This document shows, piece after piece, positions 1 through 6,744 of a DNA stretch of 7,443 bases (within the stretch, counting starts at the first letter, position 1; the number at the start of each line of letters is the position of its first letter). The notes under the pieces are model-generated. The model made no database searches. It was not told the DNA's origin and saw only the letters and a list, made by a program, of their open reading frames with translations. Source of the DNA: JBLIOB01 sp047639575 (lineage in GTDB: Bacteria > Bacteroidota > Bacteroidia > Flavobacteriales_D > Parvicellaceae). The stretch is from the NCBI GenBank assembly GCA_047639575.1, contig JBLIOB010000215.1, positions 1 to 7,443 on the forward strand, in the 5' to 3' direction. Position numbers and translations under genes: made by a program.

Positions 1-675
1 ATAGGTGCATCCTTCATCACCATCATCACGACAAGTGCCGCTCTCATGTTTAACTATAGCATGGCTTCCAAATTTAGCAGTACAACCTTTGATTATTCCG
101 ATATCCAAATTGCAAGGAAAAGGCGTGTTAAAGGTTAAAATCATTGATTTATTTGATGTTATCTCGCTTTTGATTTCGCCTAAATTATCTCCTCGGGTGT
201 TCATTTTGTATGCAGCATCAATGCTCTGCAATGAGCTTGTGGCATCTATTGTCGAATCAGGGAAAATTGCTTCGTTAATGATGTCATATCCTACACGTTG
301 TATCGAAGCGTGGCCGTAGGTGATGGATATGTAATAGTAAAGTAGGCGAGCCTGGTTTGTGTTGTATCAATGATCATCTTTAATTCCGCGCTGGTCAACA
401 AGCTGAACGATTTTGTTTCTTGTTATGTCGTCAGGCGCAGCGTTGAAAAATGATTTTAACGCTTGGCCCAAATATTCGCCATCGCTTTTGCTGTCTTTGA
501 TCTTTCCGATTGCATTTTCTATAATTAATAGTTCGTTTGGAGAAAATATTTCTGCAGCGATTTGTAGGGTGAAGTAGGGTTGCTTATTAAATTTAGATGA
601 ATTACGATTCAGCCAACTGAATTCCTGTATTGAATTTAAGCTAGAACCGGAACCAGGCTTTTGGATAAAGTAATC
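1..675 (-). pseudogene. Broken hypothetical gene with Cys/His-rich C-terminal tail, cut by left edge
   Basis: I do not recognise this protein. Reading the minus strand from 675 to 1 gives about 225 codons in a single frame with only one stop, a TGA at 369-367. The amino-acid composition is protein-like on both sides of that stop (for example FTLQIAAEIFSPNELLI before it and RVGYDIINEAIFPDSTIDA after it). No ATG lies in frame before 204-202, and a TAA at 678-676 closes the frame upstream, so the 5' end, probably including an export signal, is missing. The tail has four cysteines (codons at 114-112, 84-82, 33-31 and 9-7) with two histidines among them, in the order GCTAKFGSHA, KHESGTC, GDEGCTY, and it runs off the window. 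It lies directly behind the dnaA terminator with no visible promoter. The most likely reading is a 5'-truncated, stop-interrupted pseudogene. A base-call error at the TGA could explain the stop but not the missing start. Confidence 0.6.
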
Positions 676-689
676 TTAAGTTGGAATTC

Positions 690-727
690 AAAAAAAATCC
701 CGATAAACTTCAAGTTTATCGGGATTT
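690..727 (-). terminator. Intrinsic terminator of dnaA
   Basis: Two 16-base arms (695-710 and 712-727) are perfect reverse complements around a single central base, so the RNA would form a stem of about 14 bp with a small loop, containing the core ATCCCGATAAACT. Read on the minus strand the hairpin is followed at once by eight T residues (697-690). It begins 22 bases after the dnaA stop codon. On the plus strand the downstream T run is poor, so it is oriented for dnaA. Confidence 0.93.
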
Positions 728-749
728 AATAATGCAATTATAAAGTCTG

Positions 750-2180
750 TTATTGGATGCTTAGCTTTTTGTCTAAATCTTCCAAATAGCTTCTAAATGA
801 TTTATCCGTCTCGGATAAGTTATTAACCGTTCTGCAAGCGTGAAGTACAGTTGCGTGGTCTTTTCCACCGCAATGCGCTCCGATATTTGCTAAAGATGAT
901 TTGGTCATCTTTTTCGCAAAATACATTGCAATTTGACGTGCTTGAACAACTTCTCTTTTTCGTGTTTTAGATTTCATTAACTCAATTGGTAAGTCAAAGT
1001 AATCACAAACAACTTTCTGGATATACTCTATTGAAACTTCTCTTGCTGTATTTTTCACAAACTTATCGATCATCTGTTTAGCAAGGTCAAGCGTAATCGC
1101 CTTCTTGTTTAATGATGATTGAGCAATTAAAGAAATTAATGCTCCCTCTAATTCTCTAATGTTTGTTGAGATACTGTAAGCTAGGTATTCAACCACTTCT
1201 TTTGGAAGATCAATTCCATCTGAATACATCTTCTTTTGAAGAATTGCAATTCTAGTTTCCAGATCTGGAACCTGCAAATCTGCAGAAAGTCCCCACTTGA
1301 ATCTTGAAAGCAATCTTTGTTCCATCCCCTGCATCTCCACTGGCGGCTTGTCTGATGTTAACACCAGTTGCTTACCTGTTTGATGTAGGTGGTTGAAAAT
1401 GTGGAAGAATACGTCCTGAGTTTTTTCCTTTCCAGCAAAAAACTGAACGTCATCAATTAAGAGCACATCTATCATTTGATAGAAGTGAATAAAATCGTTC
1501 GTATTATTATTCTTTACTGCATCAATAAATTGATGTGTGAATTTCTCGGAAGAAACGTAAAGAACAGTTTTGTTTGGGAACTTATTTTTAATACCTATTC
1601 CTATGGCGTGTGATAGATGGGTTTTTCCCAATCCAACACCACCGTAAATCAATAGTGGATTAAAGGCTGTTCCTCCTGGTTTGTTTGCAACCGCATAACC
1701 GGCAGATCTAGCAAGACGATTACAGTCTCCTTCAACTAAGTTCTCAAATGAGTAATTAGGGTTAAGGTTAGAATCAACATTAACTTTTCTTAGTCCCGGA
1801 ATAATAAACGGATTCTTAATTGGATTTTTGCTTACGTCAAGTGGCATTGAAACCGCAGGGTTCTTTAATGCTTTCTTATTAGTAGTAGGGATCTTGACCG
1901 TGTAAGGGTTAGCACTTTTTGCATTGTTCTCCATTACAATGCTGTACTCCAATTTTGCATCCGGGCCTATTTCTTTACGAATCGTTTTTCTAAGTAGCTC
2001 AATGTAGTGCTCTTCTAACCATTCGTAAAAAAACTGTGAAGGTACCTGAATCGTTATTACGCTATTTTTAATCTTAACCGGTTTTATCGGTTCAAACCAT
2101 GTCTTATAACTCTGTAAACTTACGTTGTCTTTAATGACGGATAAACAATTCGTCCATACAGATTCATGGCTTTTTTTCAT
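750..2180 (-). CDS. dnaA: Chromosomal replication initiator protein DnaA
   Basis: DnaA binds DnaA boxes at the chromosomal origin as an ATP-bound oligomer, melts the duplex and helps load the replicative helicase. The 476-aa product is of normal length and shows all four regions. Domain I (about 1-85) contains the SYKTWFEPI motif used for partner contacts. A Lys/Pro/Asn-rich linker follows (about 86-140). The AAA+ core carries Walker A GGVGLGKT (180-187), Walker B LLIDDVQFF (240-248), sensor 1 LTSDKPP (274-280), the putative arginine finger R293 in SRFKWGL, and sensor 2 R342 in NIRELEGAL. Domain IV has a basic loop (403-416) and the signature GGKDHATVLHA (438-448), with Lys where many homologues have Arg. 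The ATG at 2180-2178 gives the standard N-terminus; no Shine-Dalgarno sequence precedes it, as is common in Bacteroidota. It has its own terminator downstream. No key residue appears to be lost. Confidence 0.98.
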   Translation of the reverse strand: MKKSHESVWTNCLSVIKDNVSLQSYKTWFEPIKPVKIKNSVITIQVPSQFFYEWLEEHYIELLRKTIRKEIGPDAKLEYSIVMENNAKSANPYTVKIPTTNKKALKNPAVSMPLDVSKNPIKNPFIIPGLRKVNVDSNLNPNYSFENLVEGDCNRLARSAGYAVANKPGGTAFNPLLIYGGVGLGKTHLSHAIGIGIKNKFPNKTVLYVSSEKFTHQFIDAVKNNNTNDFIHFYQMIDVLLIDDVQFFAGKEKTQDVFFHIFNHLHQTGKQLVLTSDKPPVEMQGMEQRLLSRFKWGLSADLQVPDLETRIAILQKKMYSDGIDLPKEVVEYLAYSISTNIRELEGALISLIAQSSLNKKAITLDLAKQMIDKFVKNTAREVSIEYIQKVVCDYFDLPIELMKSKTRKREVVQARQIAMYFAKKMTKSSLANIGAHCGGKDHATVLHACRTVNNLSETDKSFRSYLEDLDKKLSIQ

Positions 2181-2227
2181 GCGTTTAACGGTAATTATGG
2201 TTTTTAAATCTTTGCTTTGGCTTCAAT

Positions 2228-2266
2228 TAATTAGGATAGAAAAGGGTGATTAAGCTTTCCTAATTA
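2228..2266. promoter_or_regulatory. 9-bp inverted repeat in the dnaA leader, candidate operator
   Basis: The arms TAATTAGGA (2228-2236) and TCCTAATTA (2258-2266) are exact reverse complements separated by 21 bases. Their centres lie 30 bp apart, close to three helical turns. The repeat lies 48-86 bp upstream of the dnaA start codon, where a dimeric regulator or a promoter-overlapping operator could sit. The wide spacer and lack of a following T run argue against a terminator. No regulator can be named from the sequence. Confidence 0.35.
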
Positions 2267-2297
2267 CAGCGAAACAAATAACGAATAAATAAAGTTG

Positions 2298-2335
2298 AAA
2301 AAAAAACTAATTACCCCTTGATTATTTAAAATAAT
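2298..2335 (-). promoter_or_regulatory. A+T palindrome and T9 run between the metallophosphatase gene and dnaA
   Basis: Downstream of the metallophosphatase stop the minus strand has a 15-base palindrome (2321-2335, arms ATTATTT and AAATAAT around one base). After 14 bases it has an uninterrupted run of nine T (2306-2298). The hairpin has no G or C and the T run is not adjacent, so it is a poor intrinsic terminator. It could be a weak attenuator, an AT-rich promoter element for dnaA, or chance. Transcription from the nucleotidase genes may read through into dnaA. Confidence 0.2.
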
Positions 2336-2345
2336 TTACAATGGT

Positions 2346-3293
2346 TCAGATTATTTTTGTGGCACAGTTTTTATTTAGCAGCAAACTTGTTTCATCATCT
2401 AGTTTTTTCTTTGAACTTTTATCAAAGAAAAAGTCTATTTGTCCCAAAACGAGACCAGCCCATCCTGCCTGGTTCACCAATACAGGCTCATTGTTCTTAT
2501 TTGCTAATTGTACTGGTGTGTCAAGGAAAGTGTGTGTATGTCCCCCTAGGATCAAATCAATATTTTCGGTGCCTTTTACAAGGTCCTGATCACTCAATTT
2601 TTTGTAATCATATTTGAACCCAATATGGGATAGGCAAATAACTAAATCACAGCCTAAATCTTTTAACTGTTTCGCCATTTTATTGGCAGTTTCAATTTCA
2701 TCCAAATGAATCGTGTCTCCGTAAGCTGGTTTGTTGACTAATCCTTCAAGTTTGATTCCAATTCCAAATACTCCAACTTTTATTGGGCCTCGATTGAATG
2801 TTTTGAATAAATGAGTTTTGTCCTTTAGTATTGTGTTTGAAAAGTCGTAGTTAGAAGTTACAAATGGAAAGGCAGCATGTGGCAGCATCTTCTTGAATCC
2901 TTCCAGTCCATTGTCGAAATCGTGATTACCCATTGTGGCACAATCGTAACCCATTTCACTCATCAATTTAAATTCCAATTCGCCACCATAATAATTGAAA
3001 TAAGGCGTTCCCTGAAAAATATCTCCGCAATCCAATAATAAGGTGTGAGGGTTTTTAATTCGCATGGCCTTTACCAATGCCGATCTTTTAGCCATTCCAC
3101 CTAAGCCGGCATATTTTTTATGATCATTTGGGAAGGGGTCAATATGACTATGCATGTCATTTGTATGTAGAATAGTAAGCTTAAAGACGTCATTTTTGGC
3201 AAGAAGTTCACTGAGATCAAATGAGCTTAATGAAAGAATCCCTGCTGTGCCTAGTCCTAAGGTCTTTATAAAGTCTCTTCGTTTATGGTGCAT
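2346..3293 (-). CDS. Tat-exported metallophosphatase, catalytic half of a split UshA-type 5'-nucleotidase
   Basis: This is the catalytic dimetal domain of the UshA/5'-nucleotidase family, which hydrolyses nucleotide phosphoesters in the periplasm. From the ATG at 3293 the product has 315 residues. It starts with a twin-arginine signal (R5-R6 in KRRDFIK, then a hydrophobic stretch to about residue 25). Metal-binding and catalytic motifs follow in family order: ILHTNDMHSH with D46 and H48, LLDCGDIFQGTP with D88 and D91, GNHDFDNG with N123 and H124, LSHIGF with H223, and GGHTHTF with H252 and H254. The protein ends soon after the last motif, so the C-terminal substrate-binding domain of UshA is absent; it is encoded by the gene just upstream, whose 3' end overlaps this start by 11 nt. 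An ATG 15 nt further upstream (3308) is open, but it would place the GGGAGG ribosome site inside the gene and add residues before the Tat signal. Physiological substrate is not certain; 5'-nucleotides are the best guess. Confidence 0.9.
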   Translation of the reverse strand: MHHKRRDFIKTLGLGTAGILSLSSFDLSELLAKNDVFKLTILHTNDMHSHIDPFPNDHKKYAGLGGMAKRSALVKAMRIKNPHTLLLDCGDIFQGTPYFNYYGGELEFKLMSEMGYDCATMGNHDFDNGLEGFKKMLPHAAFPFVTSNYDFSNTILKDKTHLFKTFNRGPIKVGVFGIGIKLEGLVNKPAYGDTIHLDEIETANKMAKQLKDLGCDLVICLSHIGFKYDYKKLSDQDLVKGTENIDLILGGHTHTFLDTPVQLANKNNEPVLVNQAGWAGLVLGQIDFFFDKSSKKKLDDETSLLLNKNCATKII

Positions 3294-4065
3294 ATCTGAT
3301 CCTCCCATCTAATTTACCTTCGATTAAGGCAATTGCTTTTACTCCTGCTATAAAGGAGTCTCGAATTTTTATGCCGGTTTTCACAGTGTTCACAGGGTCT
3401 GAAAAAAACGACATGTCATCACCGCCATTAGCGAGGTAGTCTGAAGTAGCAACAAAATAATTTTGACGGCTATCAAAAGCCTTGTTGTTCAACATGCATA
3501 CTGAATTCAATTGAACCGAATCAACTGTTAATTCAAATTCTTTAGATATCGGAACACCACCTTTTCTTCCTGAAAGTAATGACTTTACTTGGATGTAATT
3601 AATCAGTTCAGTCATTTTATGTCCAGACAACTCAAGTATAACAATCTCATTTTCGAAAGGCATTAATCGGAACATGTCTCCAGTGGTTACTTTGCCTGAG
3701 TCTATTTGAGCTCTAAGGCCACCGTTGTTAAGTAGTGCGAAATTTAACTTGCCGCTATAATTAGGTTGGTTAATATTTATCCATTCGATGGCAGATTGAT
3801 ACACAATATCAGCACATAGATTTCCGAGTGTGCCTTCAGGAGAGCCTTTGGTAAGAGTGTTTTTCGCTTGACTCAAAACTACATTCATTACACTGTCTAA
3901 GCCATCGCGGTAGGTTGAGATTAGTGATTCTGCTAATTCGTCTGTTGCATAAGTGCTGTCGATGGTTGTATTTGTTAAGGTGGTGCTAGATATTTCGTAT
4001 TGTTTACAGCCCAAAGATGCTAACAATGTAATGGTTAAAACGATGGATATGGGCTTGTAATTCAT
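3283..4065 (-). CDS. Lipoprotein with 5'-nucleotidase C-terminal (substrate-binding) domain
   Basis: In UshA-like enzymes this domain holds the nucleotide base and closes over the metallophosphatase domain. The 260-aa product begins with a hydrophobic signal ending in SLGC (C20), an imperfect but plausible lipobox, so it is probably a lipid-anchored envelope protein. Family motifs are SPEGTLGNLCAD (75-86), NNGGLR (113-118), GDMFRLMPFEN (129-139), and ATSDYLANGGDDMSFF (206-221), which corresponds to the base-stacking region. It has no metal-binding motifs, so it should not be catalytic alone. The start is the ATG at 4065; a TTG nine bases upstream is also open but less likely. Its stop overlaps the following metallophosphatase gene by 11 nt, so the pair should be translated together, in the reverse of the order in which the domains occur in the fused enzyme. 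It is probably the first gene of this minus-strand unit. Confidence 0.88.
   Translation of the reverse strand: MNYKPISIVLTITLLASLGCKQYEISSTTLTNTTIDSTYATDELAESLISTYRDGLDSVMNVVLSQAKNTLTKGSPEGTLGNLCADIVYQSAIEWININQPNYSGKLNFALLNNGGLRAQIDSGKVTTGDMFRLMPFENEIVILELSGHKMTELINYIQVKSLLSGRKGGVPISKEFELTVDSVQLNSVCMLNNKAFDSRQNYFVATSDYLANGGDDMSFFSDPVNTVKTGIKIRDSFIAGVKAIALIEGKLDGRIRYAP
3301..3306 (-). promoter_or_regulatory. Shine-Dalgarno sequence that decides the metallophosphatase start
   Basis: The minus strand reads GGGAGG at 3306-3301, seven bases before the ATG at 3293. It lies inside the last codons of the upstream lipoprotein gene. It is the only strong Shine-Dalgarno-like site noticed before a gene start in this window and supports the downstream ATG over the one at 3308. 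Confidence 0.6.
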
Positions 4066-4088
4066 AGTAAACAATAATAGTAAATTTA
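4055..4088 (+). promoter_or_regulatory. Candidate Bacteroidota-type promoter for the thioesterase/PD40-OmpA operon
   Basis: A TTG (4055-4057) and TAAATTTA (4081-4088), seven of eight positions of TAnnTTTG, are separated by 23 bases, at the long end of the spacing reported for Bacteroidota sigma factors. The TTG overlaps the start of the divergent lipoprotein gene. Transcription would begin only about 10 bases before the GTG start at 4106, giving a very short leader. The match is imperfect and such AT-rich motifs arise by chance. Confidence 0.25.
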
Positions 4089-4105
4089 GGCTTAGAGTTT
4101 ATAAA

Positions 4106-4513
4106 GTGTATACGACAGAAGTTAACATTAGAGTAAGATATTCAGAAACGGATCAGATGGGTTATTGTTACTATGGTAATTACGCCCAATATTTTGAAGT
4201 TGCAAGAGTTGAAACTTTAAGAGGTTTAGGTATTTCGTATAAACAGTTAGAGGAGGATGGATTCTTTTTACCGGTTACGAAATACACTATAAAGTACTTA
4301 AAACCAGCTTATTACGATGAAAATCTAACCATACACACGTTTATTCGTATATTGCCAAGCGTACGAATTTCATTTGATTATGAAACCTACAATGAAAAAG
4401 GGGATAAATTAAATGAAGCTAGTACTGAACTAGTTTTTTTAAATAAGGAAAATAAAAAACCTGTAAGGGCGCCAAAAGCACTTATAGAACAACTTAACGT
4501 ACATTTTACATGA
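4106..4513 (+). CDS. YbgC/4HBT-family acyl-CoA thioesterase
   Basis: The product is a 135-aa single hotdog-fold protein, the usual length for cytoplasmic acyl-CoA thioesterases of the 4-hydroxybenzoyl-CoA thioesterase/YbgC family. The N-terminal signature YSETDQMGYCYYGNY (12-26) contains D16, the position of the catalytic Asp, and is followed by YFEVAR with E31. The central segment LPVTKYTIKYLKPAYYDE is typical of the family's core strands. Physiological acyl-CoA substrate cannot be told from sequence. The start is GTG at 4106: no in-frame ATG lies between it and the TAA at 4058-4060, and it gives the family's usual N-terminus. The stop overlaps the next gene in an ATGA, so the two are translationally coupled. 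In proteobacteria ybgC heads the tol-pal cluster, and the partner here has TolB- and Pal-like domains. Confidence 0.9.
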   Translation: MYTTEVNIRVRYSETDQMGYCYYGNYAQYFEVARVETLRGLGISYKQLEEDGFFLPVTKYTIKYLKPAYYDENLTIHTFIRILPSVRISFDYETYNEKGDKLNEASTELVFLNKENKKPVRAPKALIEQLNVHFT

Positions 4514-6642
4514 TCAAGAAATTATTTGCTGCATTTCTTATCGTGATAGCCTCAGGAGTGTTGAATGCTCAAAGTTTTAAAGAGCAATTCTACAAGGCTA
4601 TCGATTTTATGGTGGAGGATAATTATTATTCGGCCCTACCACTTCTTTTTGAATTAGAAAAGAAGGATGATAAAAACGCAAACATCAAATCAATGATTGG
4701 ATATTGCTATTTGCACACTTCTTATGAGAAGTATCGAGCTATTCCATACTACGAATTTGTATTAGATGACGAAAATGTCCAGAAAAACATAACCCCTTTT
4801 TATGAAACTGGAAATCATAAAGAAAAGAAGGCCCCAGTCGAGTGCTATCGTTTCATGGGGCAGGCATACCATTCAGATTACCAATTTGCAAAAGCATTAG
4901 ATTCATATTTTACTTATCAAGAGTTTTTGAATGAAATAAACAAAGATGAATTGAAAGATGTAAAACGAGACATACGAATTACTCGTAATGCAATGACGCT
5001 GAAAGCCAACCCTACTGAAATGACTCTTCAGGCGATGGGCAATAACCTTAACACTGAGTTTCCTGAATATCGGCCTATTGTAAATGCTGATGAAACAGTT
5101 ATGATATTCACGTCTCGTAGAGATACTGGACCGAATCCGGAAAAAGGAGATGATGACATGTATTTTGAAGATATCTATATCAGTTATAGAAAAGATGAAG
5201 ATGATGATTGGTCAGATCCAGTCCTGGTGCATGCTAATATTAATACAAAGGAGCACGAAGCTTGTTTGTATTTATCGGCAGATGGTCAAGAAATGTACAT
5301 CTATAAGAATGATGAGAATGACGGTAGTATCTACGAGTCTCATTTGGATGGAGAAACATGGAGTAAGCCTAAACCTTTAGAATCTGCCATTAATTCAGAA
5401 TTCTGGGAAACGCATGCGAACAGAAGTGCTGATGGTAAAACAATTTCCTTTGTGTCAGATAGACCAGGTGGACACGGTGGACGAGATATATGGTTTATTA
5501 GACAACTTCCAAATGGAGATTGGTCTAAAGTGAAAAATGCTGGTCCAACAATTAATACAGAATGGGATGAAGAAAGCCCTTTCTTCCACCCAGATGGGAC
5601 TTCATTATATTTTTCATCTCAAGGACATGCTACAATGGGTGGATTTGATGTGTTTCAATCTAAGCTTGATCCAGGAGGAGAGTGGGGCCCACCTGAAAAT
5701 ATTGGTTATCCTGTAAATACTACAGGAGATGATGTGTTTTTTGTTCCAACTTCTGATGGGAAAAGAGCTTATTTTTCTTCATTAAGAGATGGCGGAATGG
5801 GTAGACAGGATATCTATATCATCGGCATGATTTCTGCTGAAAAGAAAGCTCTTACCATATATAAAGGATATGCTAAAGATACTGGCGGTAATGTTATTCA
5901 AGATATAATCATAACAGTATATGATGAGAGTACGGGAGAAGTTTCTGGCGAATATCGTCCGAATAAAAAGACAGGTAAGTTTTTGTTTATTATGAAACCT
6001 GGTCATACTTATGAGGTTACCTTTGATGTTCAAGGGATGATTGCATCGGAAACGATAACAATTGATGATGCCGCGAAGTTTAAAACGTTAGGTAGGCTTA
6101 TCGTAAAAGAAGGTGATAAATTAACGATAAAGAAAGACTCTATTTCGGATGAGGATGTGGCGATAGCTCAGCAGGAGCACGATGCTGATATTATCAACTT
6201 GATCAATATAGACGTTACTTCACAAATCCCGAAAGCAAAATTTGAAGAACTTCTAGAGAAGGTTAAACAGGTTTTAGATTCAAGCAAAACGTTAGTATTG
6301 AAGAACCTTGAGTTTTACTTTGATCGAACTAAACTGTTAGAGAAATCACGACCAGATATTCAATTGATCTATGATTATATGAATAATGATAAAGCAGTAA
6401 GAATGAAGGTTGAGGGACATACAGATTCAAAAGGATCTAGTAAGTACAACTTGCATCTATCGAAAGGAAGAGCTAAGAAAGTAAAAGAAATTTTAGTTAA
6501 AATGGGTATTGAGGCCAGTCGTTTAGAAACGGAAGGATTCGGTGAGGAAAAACCATTACTTCCTAATACTAATAAAGACGGATCTGACAATAAAGAAAAC
6601 AGACAACATAACAGACGTGTTGAGTTCAGGAAAATTAGTTGA
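4510..6642 (+). CDS. TPR/PD40 beta-propeller/OmpA_C envelope protein, PorE-like architecture
   Basis: This 710-aa periplasmic or outer-membrane-associated protein has a signal peptide (1-20, likely cleaved after LNA, before Q21). A helical TPR-like region (about 25-160) follows, then five PD40/TolB-like blades. These are recognisable by ADET, SADG, SADG, HPDG and TSDG turns followed by IFTSRR, MYIYKN, FVSDRPGG, YFSSQG and YFSSLRDGG (about 186-436). A CRD-like beta domain spans about 449-510, a linker follows, and an OmpA_C domain (about 596-708) ends the protein. The OmpA_C domain keeps VEGHTD (D639) and LSKGRA (R654), the residue pair that binds diaminopimelate of peptidoglycan, and NRRVEF at the end. 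The domain order matches PorE, a peptidoglycan-binding component of the type IX secretion system, but PorE is a lipoprotein and this signal has no lipobox. Bacteroidota carry many such paralogues, so the exact role is open. It is the second gene of an operon and is closed by a terminator. Confidence 0.9.
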   Translation: MIKKLFAAFLIVIASGVLNAQSFKEQFYKAIDFMVEDNYYSALPLLFELEKKDDKNANIKSMIGYCYLHTSYEKYRAIPYYEFVLDDENVQKNITPFYETGNHKEKKAPVECYRFMGQAYHSDYQFAKALDSYFTYQEFLNEINKDELKDVKRDIRITRNAMTLKANPTEMTLQAMGNNLNTEFPEYRPIVNADETVMIFTSRRDTGPNPEKGDDDMYFEDIYISYRKDEDDDWSDPVLVHANINTKEHEACLYLSADGQEMYIYKNDENDGSIYESHLDGETWSKPKPLESAINSEFWETHANRSADGKTISFVSDRPGGHGGRDIWFIRQLPNGDWSKVKNAGPTINTEWDEESPFFHPDGTSLYFSSQGHATMGGFDVFQSKLDPGGEWGPPENIGYPVNTTGDDVFFVPTSDGKRAYFSSLRDGGMGRQDIYIIGMISAEKKALTIYKGYAKDTGGNVIQDIIITVYDESTGEVSGEYRPNKKTGKFLFIMKPGHTYEVTFDVQGMIASETITIDDAAKFKTLGRLIVKEGDKLTIKKDSISDEDVAIAQQEHDADIINLINIDVTSQIPKAKFEELLEKVKQVLDSSKTLVLKNLEFYFDRTKLLEKSRPDIQLIYDYMNNDKAVRMKVEGHTDSKGSSKYNLHLSKGRAKKVKEILVKMGIEASRLETEGFGEEKPLLPNTNKDGSDNKENRQHNRRVEFRKIS

Positions 6643-6668
6643 GAAGATTACTAAATAAAATATTCTTA

Positions 6669-6695
6669 GGGTGCTTTTTTAGCACCCTTTTTTTT
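6669..6695 (+). terminator. Intrinsic terminator of the thioesterase/PD40-OmpA operon
   Basis: GGGTGCT (6669-6675) and AGCACCC (6681-6687) form a perfect 7-bp stem around a five-T loop, followed by eight T (6688-6695). It begins 26 bases after the stop codon at 6642. On the minus strand the hairpin is followed by a mixed A/T sequence, so it may act only weakly for the convergent prenyltransferase gene. Confidence 0.93.
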
Positions 6696-6744
6696 GCTTT
6701 TGATTAGAGGGTTAAAGAGGTGAAGATTTGAACTCCTTTATTAA

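Noticed and set aside
5..319. A 104-codon open frame on the plus strand with an ATG
   Set aside because: It is the antisense shadow of the minus-strand Cys-rich frame, whose translation is far more protein-like; it has no ribosome site and no recognisable domain.
367..369. Recoding of the in-frame TGA as selenocysteine or readthrough
   Set aside because: No SECIS-like hairpin was seen after the TGA, the surrounding residues (KDDH, then YNTN) do not suggest a redox site, and the gene also lacks a start codon, which decay explains more simply.
2181..2345. Replication origin beside dnaA
   Set aside because: The leader is AT-rich and has a palindrome, but I found no TTATCCACA boxes or close variants in it, and a cluster is needed. 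oriC is often not next to dnaA in this phylum.
2341..2617. Two overlapping plus-strand open frames opposite the 3' end of the metallophosphatase gene
   Set aside because: They lie antisense to well-conserved metallophosphatase sequence and encode low-complexity Phe/Ser/Leu-rich products typical of shadow frames.
4063..4074. TTG start for the lipoprotein gene three codons upstream of the ATG
   Set aside because: The ATG at 4065 gives a normal lipoprotein signal peptide, and no ribosome site favours the TTG.
5782..6033. An 83-codon minus-strand frame, and similar frames at 5150-5380 plus and 6375-6590 minus
   Set aside because: All are nested in the PD40/OmpA gene, whose frame shows clear domain motifs throughout; none has its own expression signals.
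4510..6642. Firm assignment of the PD40/OmpA protein as PorE of the type IX secretion system
   Set aside because: The domain order fits, but the signal peptide lacks a lipobox cysteine and Bacteroidota have many paralogues of this layout; no other secretion gene is in the window.
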